Positions 1 to 12,177 of a DNA stretch of 64,000 nt are shown piece after piece. The stretch comes from Tricholoma matsutake. Lineage: Eukaryota; Basidiomycota; Agaricomycetes; Agaricales; Tricholomataceae. The first letter of the stretch is position 1. Each line of letters starts with the position of its first letter. Under the pieces are notes generated by a model. The model saw nothing but the letters and a program-made list of their open reading frames with translations, searched no databases and had not been told where the DNA came from. A program made the translations under genes and the position numbers. The DNA is taken from the NCBI GenBank assembly GCA_026075535.2, contig AP026544.2:10354001-10418000 (forward strand), in the 5' to 3' direction.

Positions 1-840
1 GCTGGCCAACATACAACATAAACCATTCTTCCAGCTCCTTTTTCTTGAATTGTGATCCTTTCCATGATGTGGGAAGGATTGGGAAGCCATTGTTAGTCAT
101 TGTTAACTGGGTTAGTGTTGTGTTATGTTGCATTGCCGACCTTGAAGCAAGGTGTGATGGGCATAAAAACTTGATATAACTCACAAAGTTTTGCTTCAGT
201 TCAGTGACTTGATCATGATACATGTCCAGAAATGATCATGCAGGGGTGGCTATCAGAGAGGCAACATTTTTGTGACTGGAGTAGGCATTGGCATTGGCAT
301 CGCATTGGCAGTAAATAACTTGGGGACTCACGCATCAACAATCATCAAACCATTAGGTGCAGTATAGGCTGTAAATGTCACAGACAACACCCCCATTTCC
401 ATCCACTGTTGTTGTGCATTCTCCACCACACATTTAAGGAGGTATTTGTCTGCTAGACTGTGAAATGTTTGTTATGTCCAGCAATGGCAATGGCAACAGC
501 ATTGGCTTCAACTTACACTCGCTTTGTCTGCTCAGGATATCCTTCCCACATCATTTTCTCCTGTTTGACTTCAAGGATGGCTTTCTCCTCTGCATTCATG
601 GTGTCGAAAACATGCTTGATAGCTGGCAGTCATGCTTGGAACTATCCTGGTGTACTTGTGGTGGCATCCTCAACACCTAACAGGTTTGCAATCTGTTGGA
701 AAACTCGGTCCCAGTACAAGCTCCAAATGACTTCCGACTGCTTTACTTTGAAGTCGTTCAATTTCTGTGAGAGGCCTTTGGTCATTTGCCAGTTGTTGGA
801 AAGCCAGGTTGTTAGTTCCTGGCGATGTGATCAATAATAC
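1..840 (-). pseudogene. TE-associated conserved hypothetical gene, decayed, runs off the left edge
   Basis: Read on the minus strand, 840 to about 540 gives a continuous peptide (QELTTWLSNNWQMTKGLSQK, later LYWDRVFQQIANLL and AILEVKQEKMMWEGYPEQTK) broken by one TAG and one TGA near 640–615. After an intron-like gap a second stretch (about 435–350, VVENAQQQWMEMGVLSVTF) and a third (about 220–1, ending near FKKKELEEWFMLYVGQ) follow. The text and its final 'GFPILPTSW…FKKKELEE' block resemble, from memory, a large family of unnamed proteins repeated in Agaricomycete genomes; I know no function. Both stops fit C-to-T change of CAG or CGA codons. It lies head-to-head with the KDZ transposase at 1.2 kb, but a functional link is only a guess. 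Confidence 0.5.
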
Positions 841-1219
841 AACCTTCACATGCTTGTGAGTTTACCTTGGCATGAATGCGACTCTCCTCCTCATCCATAG
901 GGGCCCTGTCAATTGATGCCCAATAGTTGAACATTGCTGGGAGGATGTCAGTCTTGAGTATTTGCAATCAGCCAGCTTTGGATTCCTGCGATCGGAATGC
1001 AACTTTGTAAGGCTCAATGATCTTCTGCTCTTCAACCATATATCTGCTTCCCTTCTGGCACTGTCTCAACCATGGGTTCTCTGATGGCTCAGGCGGCATT
1101 GGGGGGGACTGATGTGAAGGAAAGAATCATTCTTGTCATTGACATAAAACATATCATTGACACGAGGATCACACGAGGTTGATAGTACAATAGCCCCATC
1201 AATAAATGGGTGTCATTGT

Positions 1220-4200
1220 GACTCACCCCAAATCATCATGAGCCTAACAAGAGCTCCTTACAAGTGAAAGAGAAGATCAAAGAAGAATGCCCCCCTGCAT
1301 GAGGACAATGACAATGCAGTCAATGCTGTTACACATGTAGAAGTTGAGGTCAACATGAAACATGGACCAAAAACAAAGTGCATCAAGGTCCCCCTGACTG
1401 CAGTGGAAGAACTGGGTCAATCAAATTCTGTTATACAGGATAATCCCAATGTTGCTCCAGAATGGGACATGCAAGAACCTCAGGTGGCTGCCGAGCTTAC
1501 TCAGCCACACATTGGCATGGTTAGTTTCTGACACTGATTGCTTATGGAACAAGGCTCATATACAAATAATAGAGACAGCAAGACTATGTACTGGAGTTTG
1601 TGGGACGAGTAGATGAATTGCTGCAAGCATCCCTCGCTCCGCAGGCATGGTCAGTTGACAAACAAGTTTGCAACCACTGTCCATTCAATAAATGGGCAAT
1701 TTGGCGATGCCTTGATTGTTCACTGGGAAGCATGCTTTGCCGCACATGCATGCATGTAACCCACTGGCAAAATCCCTTCCATCGCATTGAATGCTGGACT
1801 GGCACGCACTTCCACCGGGCTGAGCTATGGGAGGTCAGCACATACATTTTAGTCCAGCACCAGATGGATCAGCCGATTTGCAATGCTCTGAACTTCCAAA
1901 TGAAATATCTGGAGACATTTGAAGACGTGAAGGATAAAGCAGAGCAAGAGTCAGCCAATTGGCAGGCAAATGATCAGCAATGGCACTGGCACCAGCACCG
2001 GCATCGGCCCTCTTCACCTGACTCAACCTTGGACACATATAATGAGTCTCAGGCTGATGACTGGGCCGAAGATGAAACTGGGGCCAACTCAGCATTTTTT
2101 AATCACATTGATGCCCTTTGGCATCAAGGGAAGGAGAATATTGATGTTGAGAATGGTTTCCAAGACTTCTTTGATGGCAATGACAAATCTGAAGTTGAGC
2201 ATGCCGATGATGACATCCATGGCTTTCAACTATATTTGCCTAATCCTAATCAAACTGCTGATGCTGTCCCAACTGCCAATGCCATGCCCACTGCCAATGC
2301 TGTCCCAACTGCCAATGCTGTCCCAACTGCTGATGCCTTGAACAACAGTTATATTCATGTGGTCCATACAAATTGAATACATCACTTAGCGATGGTTACC
2401 TGCCAGTGTCAGGGGGAACACTAAATTCCCTTGGACCTGGTAACCAGTAACTTACTACCCACAAGCTTCACCAACATACGGACTCTGTTTACCATGCAGG
2501 TCCTAGACCATCTTCGGCTCTGTAATCTGGAATTAAAGGCATCGGCCTATTAGTTTTACCAGCTGATTCAGCATGTAACATTGCCAATGAGGCCTGCCAA
2601 AGTGGTCAATCTCTACCATGAGCTTCAGCGCATGTTCTGCTTATGGTGTTGGATGAAAAGATTGAAGTGGGCAGGGTATGGACACAATCAAAGAGATACT
2701 TTGAATCCTGAACCAGGATCACTTGCCAATTTCTGTCCAGCCTGTCCTCAAGTAGGCATTAATATACCAGAAAATTGGAAGGATGATGCAAACCAGTGGG
2801 TGTCAAGATACCTCGGTGCAGTGGCATCTAAAATGATACTATGGATTTCAGATTTGTTTTTAAACACATATTCATGGCTGATGGCAATTTCAAAGCTGAT
2901 CATGTTTGGCAGAAAAACTCTGATACTGATATATGGCTATGGGATGGAGGTGGGATGGCCCCAAATCGGGCTGAATATAAGCTGTTTCTCCAAGCCATTA
3001 TAGAATGATTAATGGTAGGTACCTTCCCTTGGTGGTGGCCAATGCTGTTCCCGATGCTGTCCCCAAAGCCAGTCTGATTTGTATTTGGGTTTCCAGAAGG
3101 CTCCTTGCAAAAATAAATTCCTAGCTGCTGTGAATGCTTTTCTGGCATCGAAGGCATGTGACAGGACTGGAGTAGCAGCCATTGAATGTGCACAGAATGG
3201 ATGTTATGTGCCCAATGCATTTGTAGACCTGTTTCATGGAGAACAGCAAAAGAATGACGACTTTGCTTTCCTTCAAGCGCTGAAGACCACCAGAGTTGAC
3301 CCTCAACAGGGAGTCATGCTCATTTACGACATTGTCTGCCAGTACATTATCCACCTTCAGGAACGTATTGGTGCCCATCTTCCAGCCGGCTTGACCATTG
3401 ACCAGGCCATTGGGCTTTTGCATGTTCATGGCCACAAGGATGAATGCTTTTTTTGCTATGCTCCATCTTTCATTCCAGGGTCCAGCATTGTAGCAGGAGA
3501 AATACTTGAGTCTCTGTGTGCATCACTGAATTCCATTTCCCCAACGGTCAGAACAGCGACCTTGCCGCATCGGGCAGAAATGCTTGATGATCATGCTACA
3601 GATTCAAATCACAAGAAAATGCTTGGCATGACAGTCACACTCTGCTCAAAATCTCAGGAAGCCCTTGAGAACTCTACACAACTCGGCCAATACCATGGTG
3701 AACTAATGGCAGCATTTGGCCAACTGGCAATCAAATGATGGGAGGATGAAGTGAGGGCAGCAGAATTCCAGAGGCTCACAGATATCAGGGTAATGGATAT
3801 GTATGTCACTCACATATCAGAAATGGCATCAGCAGCGGGGACAGGATTGGCAGCAGGGATGGGATTGGCCTTAACTTCGGCATCAGCACTGGTTCAATCC
3901 ATGGTCGAGGAGTGGATTTATTTTGCTATTCTTTTTGAACAAATGCAGTGAGTTGTACTGCCTACCACCAATCACACCCCATCATTGATCATCACCAGGA
4001 TTGAATTATGAGACAAAGTCTGTCTACTTGGTAAATCACCTCACATTTCTGACATGCAAGCTGTTGAACAGGAGAGAGAAGCTCTCACATCTCACATGGT
4101 AACCTTAACGCAGTTACAAAATGTTGCTGACATTGCCCAATCATGACATTGCTGCCTCATGGATCACCCATGATAATGAAGGGGAATTTGATACCCCCGG

Positions 4201-4447
4201 TGACCTGGATGATGACAGTGCTGTGGCATCAGGCCTGTCAGATCTCCCAGCCCACACACATGCTATTCCAGTTGAGGAGCAACAAGTATACCTCCCCTCT
4301 AATGGCAATCTTGCAGATGTAGAGATTAACCTCTGCAAGATCCAGGCAAACCAACTGCTGCACCAGCTGCGGGAGATCATTGCCGACAAATCATTTCAAT
4401 ATTCACACATCATTTGAGCGGTGCCACAAAAGGGAGTTCGCACCCGG
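1220..4447 (+). pseudogene. KDZ-superfamily transposase with CxC2-type cysteine cluster, broken and truncated
   Basis: This is a DNA transposase of the Kyakuja-Dileera-Zisupton (KDZ) superfamily, which in mushrooms often carries N-terminal CxC zinc clusters. The cluster is at about 1654–1850: CNHCPFNKWAIWRCLDC, then LCRTCMHVTHWQNPFHRIE, matching the C-x2-C…W-RC-x2-C…C-x2-C…PFHRIE pattern. Next come VTCQCQGE (about 2400) and FCPACPQ (about 2735). The catalytic part follows in shifted frames: FMADGNFKADH (about 2872), IYDIVCQYIIHLQERI (about 3320) and HKDECFFCYAP…GEILESL (about 3435–3520). The C-terminal phrase DKSFQYSHII is followed by TGA and then AVPQKGVRTR, and stops at the LTR that starts at 4448. 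At least four frame changes and several stops make it inactive. A likely intron lies at about 1520–1570 (GTTAGT…AATAG). Confidence 0.85.
2254..2343 (+). repeat. 18-bp tandem repeat inside the KDZ reading frame
   Basis: Five near-identical 18-base units (ACTGCCAATGCTGTCCCA and variants) encode repeats of ANAVPT or ADAVPT. They sit between the CxC2 cluster and the catalytic part. The core CCAATGC/GCATTGG is a motif that recurs elsewhere in the window. Confidence 0.85.
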
Positions 4448-5597
4448 TGATAGGTTGTCTCCTCGGCTCAAAGGCCGATTCACCATTACAACCACATTCT
4501 AATCACATCGGCTAACTCCCACAAGGTCCCAGAAGCAGCATGACCACTCCCAACCAAGTCTACCGAGCGTGATATCGTATTGACTGCATCAATCGTACTT
4601 AGAAATCACATCGCACAACCTTAGGACTACCTTGAAAGCCCCTAAGATCCCTCCAAATGACCATCGAACATCCCCGATCAACTTTGAACCAACTGTGACC
4701 GCGATCAAACCTCGTCGAGCATTGTCGAGTGTTATTGAGAGACTACAAGCAACATTGGGTGCCACATTTGTTATTTAAATGGTGGAATACCATCCACCAG
4801 GGAGTATTCCAACTCATGCTCAAACCTGCTGATAGCAGGTCAGCCTCATTCCAAGTCCCTATCGCATACAGAACCTGCTGGACAGATTATTGCAAGACTT
4901 AGCACAGTTTATACACAAAGGACAGTCTCTTTTAGTTCTTTCCCTTAATTACTCCTTCATCATATGATATATCTCTTTCTTGTTTGGATTCCAGTCTCAT
5001 TTTAGCCTCATGTTTTAACTCATATCTTTTGCCTCATGTTCTACACATGTTTCTTATACCATTTTAGGAAGTTTCTTTTAAAACATATAAAGCTCTGTAG
5101 TATCTACTTGGAAATACAAGAAATCATCTTAACATATTGCCTTGTATAAAGTTCTAAGAATCCGATCTATCCTCAAAAAACAATCTCAGCTTCTACAAGT
5201 TTTCTTGATCGATGAGAAACCTCTGCAATCATCATCGTCCTCAATCCTCCCTCAATCCTCTTATTGTTAGCACTAGTAACCATTCCGACACGTCCTAGCC
5301 ATCGGCTATAGCCTTTGTATACTATCAATCTACCAAAAAGGTCTGTGGAATTCACACATCAACCATTGACAACAAACATAGTTCGCCATCGATATTGTCA
5401 ATCATCCTTGATATTGATTGATACTCCATCAGACCATGCTAAACACCTTCCTCTCTGATAGAACTACCTTCACAACCAGTACCAACTAGTTGTCTTACCA
5501 TTGGTCAGACCACGAACATTTGGAACGTCTCACACCCTTCCTCTGACTTGCGCAAATATCATCGGCAGTATTGGTGGTTTTCCTGGGTTGAGTATCA
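4448..5597 (+). mobile_element. LTR of a Ty3/gypsy element, family C (1150 bp)
   Basis: Begins TGATAGGTTGTC and ends GAGTATCA, giving the inverted termini TGATA/TATCA. Two other copies lie in reverse orientation at 18911–20091 and 27320–28464; the three align along their length. It interrupts the KDZ reading frame directly after codons for VRTR. The gag of the same family follows at 5.9 kb, so this is the 5' LTR of a plus-strand element. No matching 3' LTR or partner target duplication is present in the window. Confidence 0.85.
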
Positions 5598-5604
5598 TCA
5601 TTTT

Positions 5605-5622
5605 TGGAGCCCACTGCGAGGG
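5605..5622 (+). promoter_or_regulatory. Primer-binding site of gypsy family C
   Basis: Seven bases after the LTR the sequence reads TGGAGCCCACTGCGAGGG. Starting with TGG, it is complementary to a tRNA 3' end (…TGGGCTCCA). The minus-strand copy near 27300–27315 carries the same site with CpG-type differences. The tRNA identity is not determined. Confidence 0.55.
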
Positions 5623-5933
5623 TTTCTGAATCATTTCATTGTCAAACCAATCTTGACTTCCTTGGCTTAGGCCAACACAAGCAAGAAACTTTTGTATTGA
5701 TACTTGCCATGCCTTCAAATCTCTCAAACAATCGGGAGATATTCTAATTCCTGTTTCCGAAGCAGAATCTACTCATTGTAGACTATTTCCTTCACCTATA
5801 TCATTGCCTTCAACATCATCATCTTCTTCTTCATCCTCATCATCAACCTCTTCATTCATCCTTCCAACAACTTTGACACCTCTACCATCCTTCACCCAAG
5901 TCTTAACCCCTACCCCTAGAGTCATCGCATTCA

Positions 5934-7165
5934 TGACTACTCAAACCGCTATGCCAGCTCATGGTCATTTGACCACTCTGAAATTTGACCCTACTCAGCC
6001 TTGAGAGCTCCGATGATACTTTGAGGAGCTAGAATTATTGTTCCTGACCTGCGGCGTTACTGAATCCAACTTGATGAAGAAACACACTTGTTGCTACCTC
6101 GACATCAACTCTTCCGAACTCTGGGAATTGCTTCCAGAATATCAGCCCGGCACTTCATTCAATGAGTTTTGAATGGCAGTACATAAATTCTATCCTGGCT
6201 CAGAAGACAAACACAAGTGGAGCATATCGGACATGGACAAATTAGTGGGAGAACAGCTACGTGTTGGGATATTCAATGTGAATGATCTAGGAATGTATTA
6301 TCGGGCGTTCAACAACATTACTCACTTTTTATGAGCAAAGAATAGGATCTCGGAAGCCGAGCAAAGCAGAGCTTATGTTCGAGGATTTCAACCCGGCTTA
6401 TGGACTCAAATTGCGCGACAACTCGAACTCAAATTTCCCGATCATTATCCTGACAATCCATATCTGCTCAATGACATTCACAACCCGGCAAAATTTGTAC
6501 TAGCAGGCTCTAACACAATGAACTCAGTAATACACCAATCGACTTCTTCATTGCACTCGACATCGAACATCGGAAATACGGTCACCCCATCACCTGGAAC
6601 TATTATGATCAAAACCAAAGATCTAAATGCAATGTTTGAATGATTTGCTAGCACCATTGCTATGCACATCGCAGGTACTAGATCTCCTCGTGCTAATTCG
6701 GCAGACAGACAGGCACACATTGATGCACTTCTTTGCATATTTTGCAGTTTATTGGGACATTTTATCCCTGACTGTTTGGTTTGTCAGTTGTACTTGAAGG
6801 AAGAAAAGTGTAAGCGAAATGCGGAAGGAAAGATTGTACTTCCAAATGGACAATTCATGCCTCGAAGTATTCCTGGCAGGTTTATCAAGGAGCACATCGA
6901 CGAATGGTGGAAACAGAACCCAGATGCAACACCAGCAGCCACACTTTTATTCAGCATCACACCATCAGCACTTTCAACTTTGACTAGTTCAACCTTGGCT
7001 GCAATCACTTTGATAATGAAGTCCAATGCAGTTTCTACATTGGGATCAGAAACAAAAGGAATTTATCATAACTTGACGTTGACAGCTGACTCCGAAGATA
7101 GAATAGCAGCTCTCGAGCGAGAAATATTTGTCCTTCAAAGTGGTCAACCATTTTTGCATCCAAAC
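5934..7165 (+). pseudogene. Gag of gypsy family C, cut by gypsy A
   Basis: From an ATG at 5934 (MTTQTAMPAHGHLTTLKFD) the frame runs through FEELELLFLTCGV, ELWELLPEYQPGTSF, YPGSEDKHKWSISDMDKLVG and PDHYPDNPYLLNDIH, typical of the Gag of one large Agaricomycete gypsy lineage. A Cys/His block follows (about 6735–6785, LLCIFCSLLGHFIPDCLVC), giving a C-x2-C-x4-H-x4-C nucleic-acid-binding knuckle. Stops at about 6002, 6014, 6170, 6334 and 6643 are mostly TGA at expected Arg codons. It ends abruptly at 7165 where the LTR of gypsy A begins. A homologous minus-strand copy lies at about 23.9–27.1 kb. A serine-rich stretch (5804–5870) precedes the ATG and may be leader. Confidence 0.8.
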
Positions 7166-7591
7166 TGTAAGGGGACTAGGGGGGTGCCCTGTGTGTTTTT
7201 CCTATTTTTTATGTTCATCCTATATTTTTCCCCACCTCATTTCCTTCTATTCTTCATTTTCTATGATTTTTCCGGATTTTATTACTAATTTTCCCTTGCT
7301 ATCATGTTTGTACATGTTGACACTTTTATATTTAGAGGCGGAGTACCCCTTCCGACACATACCCCTTGGTATGATGTCATTCGGCGACCTTGATCTGCCT
7401 ATCTCCACCTTTTTCTATTTTTAGGTTATATTTGATTTTTGTCGTCTTCACATATACTGGGCATCAGCAAGGGGATCCTTAGAGTTTTCTCTTTGGATTT
7501 CCCTTTGCTAGGTGTGTCCCCAATGCCTGTATTATGTAGTATAATTTTAACTTTGGATTTCCCTTTGCTAGAGGCTTAGGTTGCCCTTATA
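7166..7591 (+). repeat. 5' LTR of gypsy A (426 bp)
   Basis: Starts TGTAAGGGGACTAGG and ends GCCCTTATA, a CpG- or C-decayed match to CCTTACA, giving TGTAAGG/CCTTACA termini. It aligns with the gypsy B LTRs at 12178–12392 plus 13388–13598 and at 29638–30060. Two internal copies of a TTGGATTTCCCTTTGCTAG phrase (about 7491 and 7552) occur in each LTR. Confidence 0.85.
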
Positions 7592-7757
7592 GTAGAAAAC
7601 TCTCCCCTAAGGCCCGAAAATCGCGAACGCGCTGCCCAAGATAGGCAGGTACGGACTGGGCGACACTTCCCAAAGCTCCACAGAGTCCCTACACACCGTT
7701 CCAGATAATCTCGCCTTTATTACGCCACCATTTTCGCCAAATGCACTCCCTAGTGAC

Positions 7758-8876
7758 ATGGACGCATCAGAACGCTTCGACGCGCTTGAAAGCGACGTTT
7801 CCGGAATGCGCGTGCAAATCGACTCGCTTAAATCTACGATTGAAAACTTTGTTAGGACCCTCCAGGCTAACCCTACGACCAATAGTTCCCTCTTTACGAC
7901 TCCAAGTGCACCCAACAACGACGTTTTGCCAAACGCGTCCACTAAGGAATGTGCCCAGATCAAACCGTCCCCCCCCCGCCAAATTTAATGGTGCACGTGC
8001 GCAGGGACATGCATTCCTTAATTCCTGTGAGTTATACATTAGTCTCCAGTCGCATCAATTCGTCGATGAGGCTGCAAAAATTTATTGGGCCTTCACATAC
8101 ATGAAATCTGAACGTGCCTATCTCTATGTGGACCGTATCCTATGTCAAACTAAAGAACTCAGTTCTCTACCTTTCTCCACTTGGGGTGACTTTCGAGCTG
8201 AGTTCATACGCCACTTCTGCCCCCTCAATGAACACCACTGAGCAGTGACACGACTTGAGTCATCTGCTTACCACCAGGGACGTCAATCCGTGGACAACTA
8301 TATCGATGAGTTCAAGGATTTGGTGGACATGGCAGGATATGGGAGTGGGTTACCAGTGGTGGTGAAGTTCTGATGGGGGCTCAACTGAGAAATTCAGGAC
8401 CAGATTGCACAGATGTTGGAAGGGTGCTCAGCGGACAATGATATCCTTGCTTGGTATGAAGCTGCTTCACTCTGTGACGAGAACTGACTCACAAATGCAG
8501 CGTTTAATGCTGCATTCCATGCTCCAACTACCACTCATACGCCCTACACCTTCAATTGAAGCTTCCCCCACCCTAACCCCATTCCTGTTTGTCAAACTCC
8601 CACACCAGCCGTCAATGTCCCAGTACCAATGGATGTTGATGCAGCCCGCAGCTGTGCACGTAAGTTGGATCTCTGCTACCGTTGTGGGGAACCTGGACAC
8701 AGGGCTGGAGCATGTCCCCATTGTCAGGATATGCACATGCTCACCCCTGAGGGATGAGACAAACTCCTGCAAGATTTGTTGGCGCTTGTAGATGTTGAGG
8801 AAGCGAAGGATCAAGTTGCAGAGGAGATTAAGTTGGAAGTTGTAGAGGAGCAGGATTTTCCTATTCGCAGCAAGTG
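7758..8876 (+). pseudogene. Gag of gypsy A
   Basis: Starts at ATG 7758 (MDASERFDALESDVSGMRVQ, a predicted coiled-coil N-terminus). A run of nine C at about 7968–7976 shifts the frame, after which PPPAKFNGARAQGHAFLNSC and WAFTYMKSERAYLYVDRIL continue the capsid-like domain. A CCHC knuckle (CYRCGEPGHRAGACP, about 8674–8718) marks nucleocapsid. In-frame TGA or TAG codons occur at about 8239, 8371, 8488 and 8755, most at positions where gypsy B or the consensus has Arg or Gln. It cannot make a full protein. The gypsy B copy is at 14905–15975. Confidence 0.8.
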
Positions 8877-8904
8877 AATTGTATGCCCTCACTGCCTGTC
8901 CATA

Positions 8905-10370
8905 ACCGCTTTGAAGTCTTGTCAGTTGAATTCCCGGAGAATGAATCCATTTCTGTGACTGCTCCCCTCTCTGACCCTTCGAAGTTGGCTAAAGACGTAC
9001 CTGCTCTCCCCATCTCTCCTTCTACTCCATGTCCCAAAATTAAATCATGGGAACGTAAACTACCACGCAAGTATATTGTGGTATCCACTCCCTCTGCACA
9101 TTCCTTAAACCTAGCCATCAAACTGCAGACAACCAACACTGGACAGATACTCGGTGTCTCTGCGCTCCTGGACTCTGGTGTGACTGGTCTCTTCATCGAT
9201 TCCCATCTGGTACAACAACATCGCCTAAATACTCGCTCACTCTCACGTCTGATACCTGTATATAATGTGGATGGATCCCCAAATGAAGCTGGTGCCATCC
9301 GAGAGGTTGCAGACTTGGTTCTCCATTACAAAGATCATAGTGAGCATGCCCTTTTTGCTGTCACTCAATTAGGAAAGCAAAAGGTGATTTTGGGATATCC
9401 ATGGCTTTGAGACCATAACCCAGAGGTCGACTGGCGTACCAGGGAGGTTACCATGAGCCGATGTCCATCCTGCTGTTGGATGTGTTTCACAGAAGCCAGG
9501 CAAGAACGTCGTGGACAGAAGGCAGCAATACGATGTACTCAGAAGTGTCGTGCTGGACCCCTGCCTATACCTGAAGTGGAATTGGAAGAGGTTCCTGATC
9601 TAATGCCAGACTCGGATGATGATGATGAAGACCCAGAGGAAGTGGAGGAGGGTGATTGGATCTTCTACACTGTGATTCGCTCATTGCATGAGGTGTGTGC
9701 CACATTGAACATATCCCAATGCCTCACCGAGGCCTTCCACAAAAACAATGCTGCTAAATCCTCTACTAACTCCTTACTCCCTCATCTCCATGAGTTTGAA
9801 GACGTGTTCTCCAAGGAGTCATTCGACTCTCTTCCTGCGTGCAAGCCATGGGATCACGCGATCGAACTCACCCCCAGCACAACCCCTTCATCCTGCAAGG
9901 TCTATCCTCTCTCTCCAGAAGAGCAACGGCAGCTTGACCAGTTCATCAACGAGCACCTGGCCTCTGGACGTATTCGACCATCAAAGTCACCCATGGCCTC
10001 TCCCTTTTTCTTTGTCAAGAAGAAGGATGGCTCACTTCGACCGGTTCAAGACTACAGAAGGCTCAACAACATCATGGTCAAAAATTGCTACCCACTACCC
10101 CTCATCTCCGAACTCGTAAACCAGCTCCATGGAGCCCAATACTTCACCAAGCTCAATGTCCGTTGGGGCTATAATAATGTGAGGATAAAGGAGGGAGATG
10201 AGTGGAAGTCAGCCTTTCGTACCAACCGTGGTCTTTTTGAACTGCTTGTCATGTTCTTTGGCCTTACTAATAGCCCTGCCACCTTTCAGACCATGATGAA
10301 CGACATCTTCCACGACCTCATCCTCAAAGGTGTTGTCTGCATCTATCTTGACGACATCCTCATCTTCACT
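8905..10370 (+). pseudogene. Pol of gypsy A: protease and reverse transcriptase, truncated
   Basis: A retropepsin-like protease lies at about 9110–9410 (ALLDSGVTGLFID, active-site DSG; later VILGYPWL); a TGA follows at 9408. The RT frame 9453–10404 holds [29 protein letters not shown] motifs, [25 protein letters not shown] and YLDDILIF. The first catalytic Asp (normally KLD) is Asn here (codon 10155–10157, GAT/GAC to AAT), so the enzyme would be dead even without the stops. After the YLDD box the sequence changes at about 10370 to unrelated AT-rich DNA. Confidence 0.85.
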
Positions 10371-11350
10371 GAAAGGTTTAAGCTCCCAATCTACTGTCAA
10401 CTCTGAGTCCTTTGCTATTTTTTATTCTATAACTCTATCTATGCTTCTCCAACTCAGTCTCACTCCAAGTTGTATATGCAGACAATACAATCTGAGTTTC
10501 CCACACCATCAAGTTGCAGAGCAATGCACATGCAGAAAACTAGGCTAGCAGGATAATGTTGTGATATTGCCTTAGCAGTATGATTACTATATGTTGCATA
10601 TGATCTCTCATACTTCCCAAGTATGTTTTCTAAAGTATCTTGATAGTAATTGATATTTATGTGGTTGATATTTTTTAAATACTTCTTTTTAAATATCATA
10701 TCAGTATGAATCACAGCTGAAAAATCTTACCTTCATCATACTTTCACCTTACTGCTGTAGAGATACAATACAAATGTCTTCTCTATTTTTCAATTATTCT
10801 AGTAGAAAATACTGTAACTATCCTGTGTCTTATATTTTAATAGCATCATGGAAGTATCTTGAGGTAGCATTCATTTAACTTAGAATACTGTCAAATTATT
10901 TACAGTATACATTTCTAGCTATCCAGTGCAAATATTTTGCTTTTATTTGAGCCAGTAATGTGACAATAACATGACAGATTTCCTTAGTATTGCTTGAATA
11001 TGCCCACAGAAATATGTGAACAGTATGGTATATCTGATATTCAATATTTCTTTGATATCTAACTCTCAGTATCTTACTGGTATCTTGACAACCAGTTGGG
11101 AGTATCTTGAATGCATTTTTACAATATCTTTCTAATTTTGCTTAATACTGACTTGATACTGATGTAATAATATCCTAGTAATTACTTAATGTTCTATCAA
11201 AATACTTATTGTGACAGAATTTGGAATACTTTCAATATACTGATACAATACTTCATTAGGAATATCTTGCCCTGCACCCAGTGTTAGTTGCAAAGGTACA
11301 AGCTCTGTTATTTACATTACTGATCAGCTAATATGATATTATAAATGCAG
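10371..11350 (+). other. AT-rich 5' non-coding part of the hAT element with repeated AGTATCTTGA motifs
   Basis: About 980 bases with no supported reading frame. It contains repeated AGTATCTTGA-like decamers at 10634, 10853, 11068 (variant), 11079, 11101 and 11261 (variant). Short clustered repeats near the ends of hAT elements commonly serve as transposase-binding sites; that role is inferred here. I could not define the terminal inverted repeat at the left edge. Confidence 0.5.
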
Positions 11351-11359
11351 ATATTCATT

Positions 11360-12177
11360 TCCTTTTTGTTCCAACTGCCCAAGGAAGACAAAGGCTGTCA
11401 AGATTGCAGCAGGTGCAATACCTCAATATGCTCAGGGCTGTGATATTCCTTTGGATGTGGTCCATTTTTAGGAAGAAGTTGTGCTTGAGGAAGGTGAAGA
11501 TGAGCTGCTAGGTCAAGAAAACCTGGCAATTGAGGAGGCAATTGATACAGCTGTGATGGAGTTGGAGGATGATGGCCATGGTATGCATGATGACTTGTTG
11601 ATTCACTTCATGGAACAGCATTCCAGATGATGGTGGAGCAAGGAGTTGTTATTGAGAAAGATGAAGAACAGATGGCAATACAGATTTTTCCATGTGTGAG
11701 TATTCAGTAACTTTGGTTTATGATAGCTAACTGCTCAATAGGTTGCTGGACTTGCTCACCATGTGCATGATTCTTCTACCTTGCATAAGAAGTTTGATAA
11801 GCTTGTTCAGGAGGATAATGAACTGGAAGGCAGCATGCAAATGTTGACCTGACATGTTCCAACATGATGGAACTCTGACTTTGATTGCTTGAAAGTGCAT
11901 ATTCATTTCAAAAGTATTGTCCAGTCTCTTACTGGAGTGGCAGCAAACAAGTTACAGGCATATCAGCTGACTAATTCACAATGGCGACTAGCTGAGGATC
12001 TTATGTCAATTTTGGAGGGTTTTAACTTTCTTATATTTATACCATATTATAATTGACAGTCTCATGGTTACAGATTTTTGAAGATGGTACTAAGCTTTTT
12101 TCAACATCAGAAGTACCTTTGATTGTGGATGCAGTGCCCATCTTGGAGAATATTGGAGACTCTCTGCAGGCTGTTCC
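11360..12177 (+). pseudogene. hAT-family transposase, 5' part, split by gypsy B
   Basis: The frame beginning near 11380 contains KIAAGAIPQYAQGCDIPLD, AHHVHDSSTLHKKFDKLVQ, then LTRHVPTWWNSDFDCLKVH (about 11845–11900), the hAT 'P-T-R-W-N-S' box with R changed to W (CGG to TGG). After an intron-like gap (about 12018–12064) it reads FSTSEVPLIVDAVPILENIG and ends DSLQAVP at 12177. The next residue, VPDDEDDELPTVVQVAAQAA, resumes at 30061. The five bases GTTCC appear on both sides, showing insertion of gypsy B. In-frame TAG and TGA codons show that it was already, or later became, inactive. Confidence 0.85.

Larger units (their letters stand above)
7166..10370 (+). mobile_element. Ty3/gypsy retrotransposon A, 5' half only
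   Basis: Consists of a 5' LTR (7166–7591), gag and the protease and reverse-transcriptase part of pol. It is inserted in the gag of family C. It ends within RT just after the YLDDILIF box, where AT-rich hAT sequence begins. It belongs to the same family as gypsy B (12178–30060), with which it aligns from the LTR to RT. No 3' half is found beyond the hAT, so the distal part was deleted or lies outside the window. Confidence 0.8.

Noticed and set aside
460..837. Plus-strand 125-aa frame at the left edge
   Set aside because: The minus strand of the same stretch gives a better, family-like peptide (with two C-to-T type stops).
1..1100. TET/JBP dioxygenase gene next to the KDZ transposase
   Set aside because: Such genes are known neighbours of KDZ elements in mushrooms, but no HxD or other dioxygenase motif can be read in the minus-strand fragments here.
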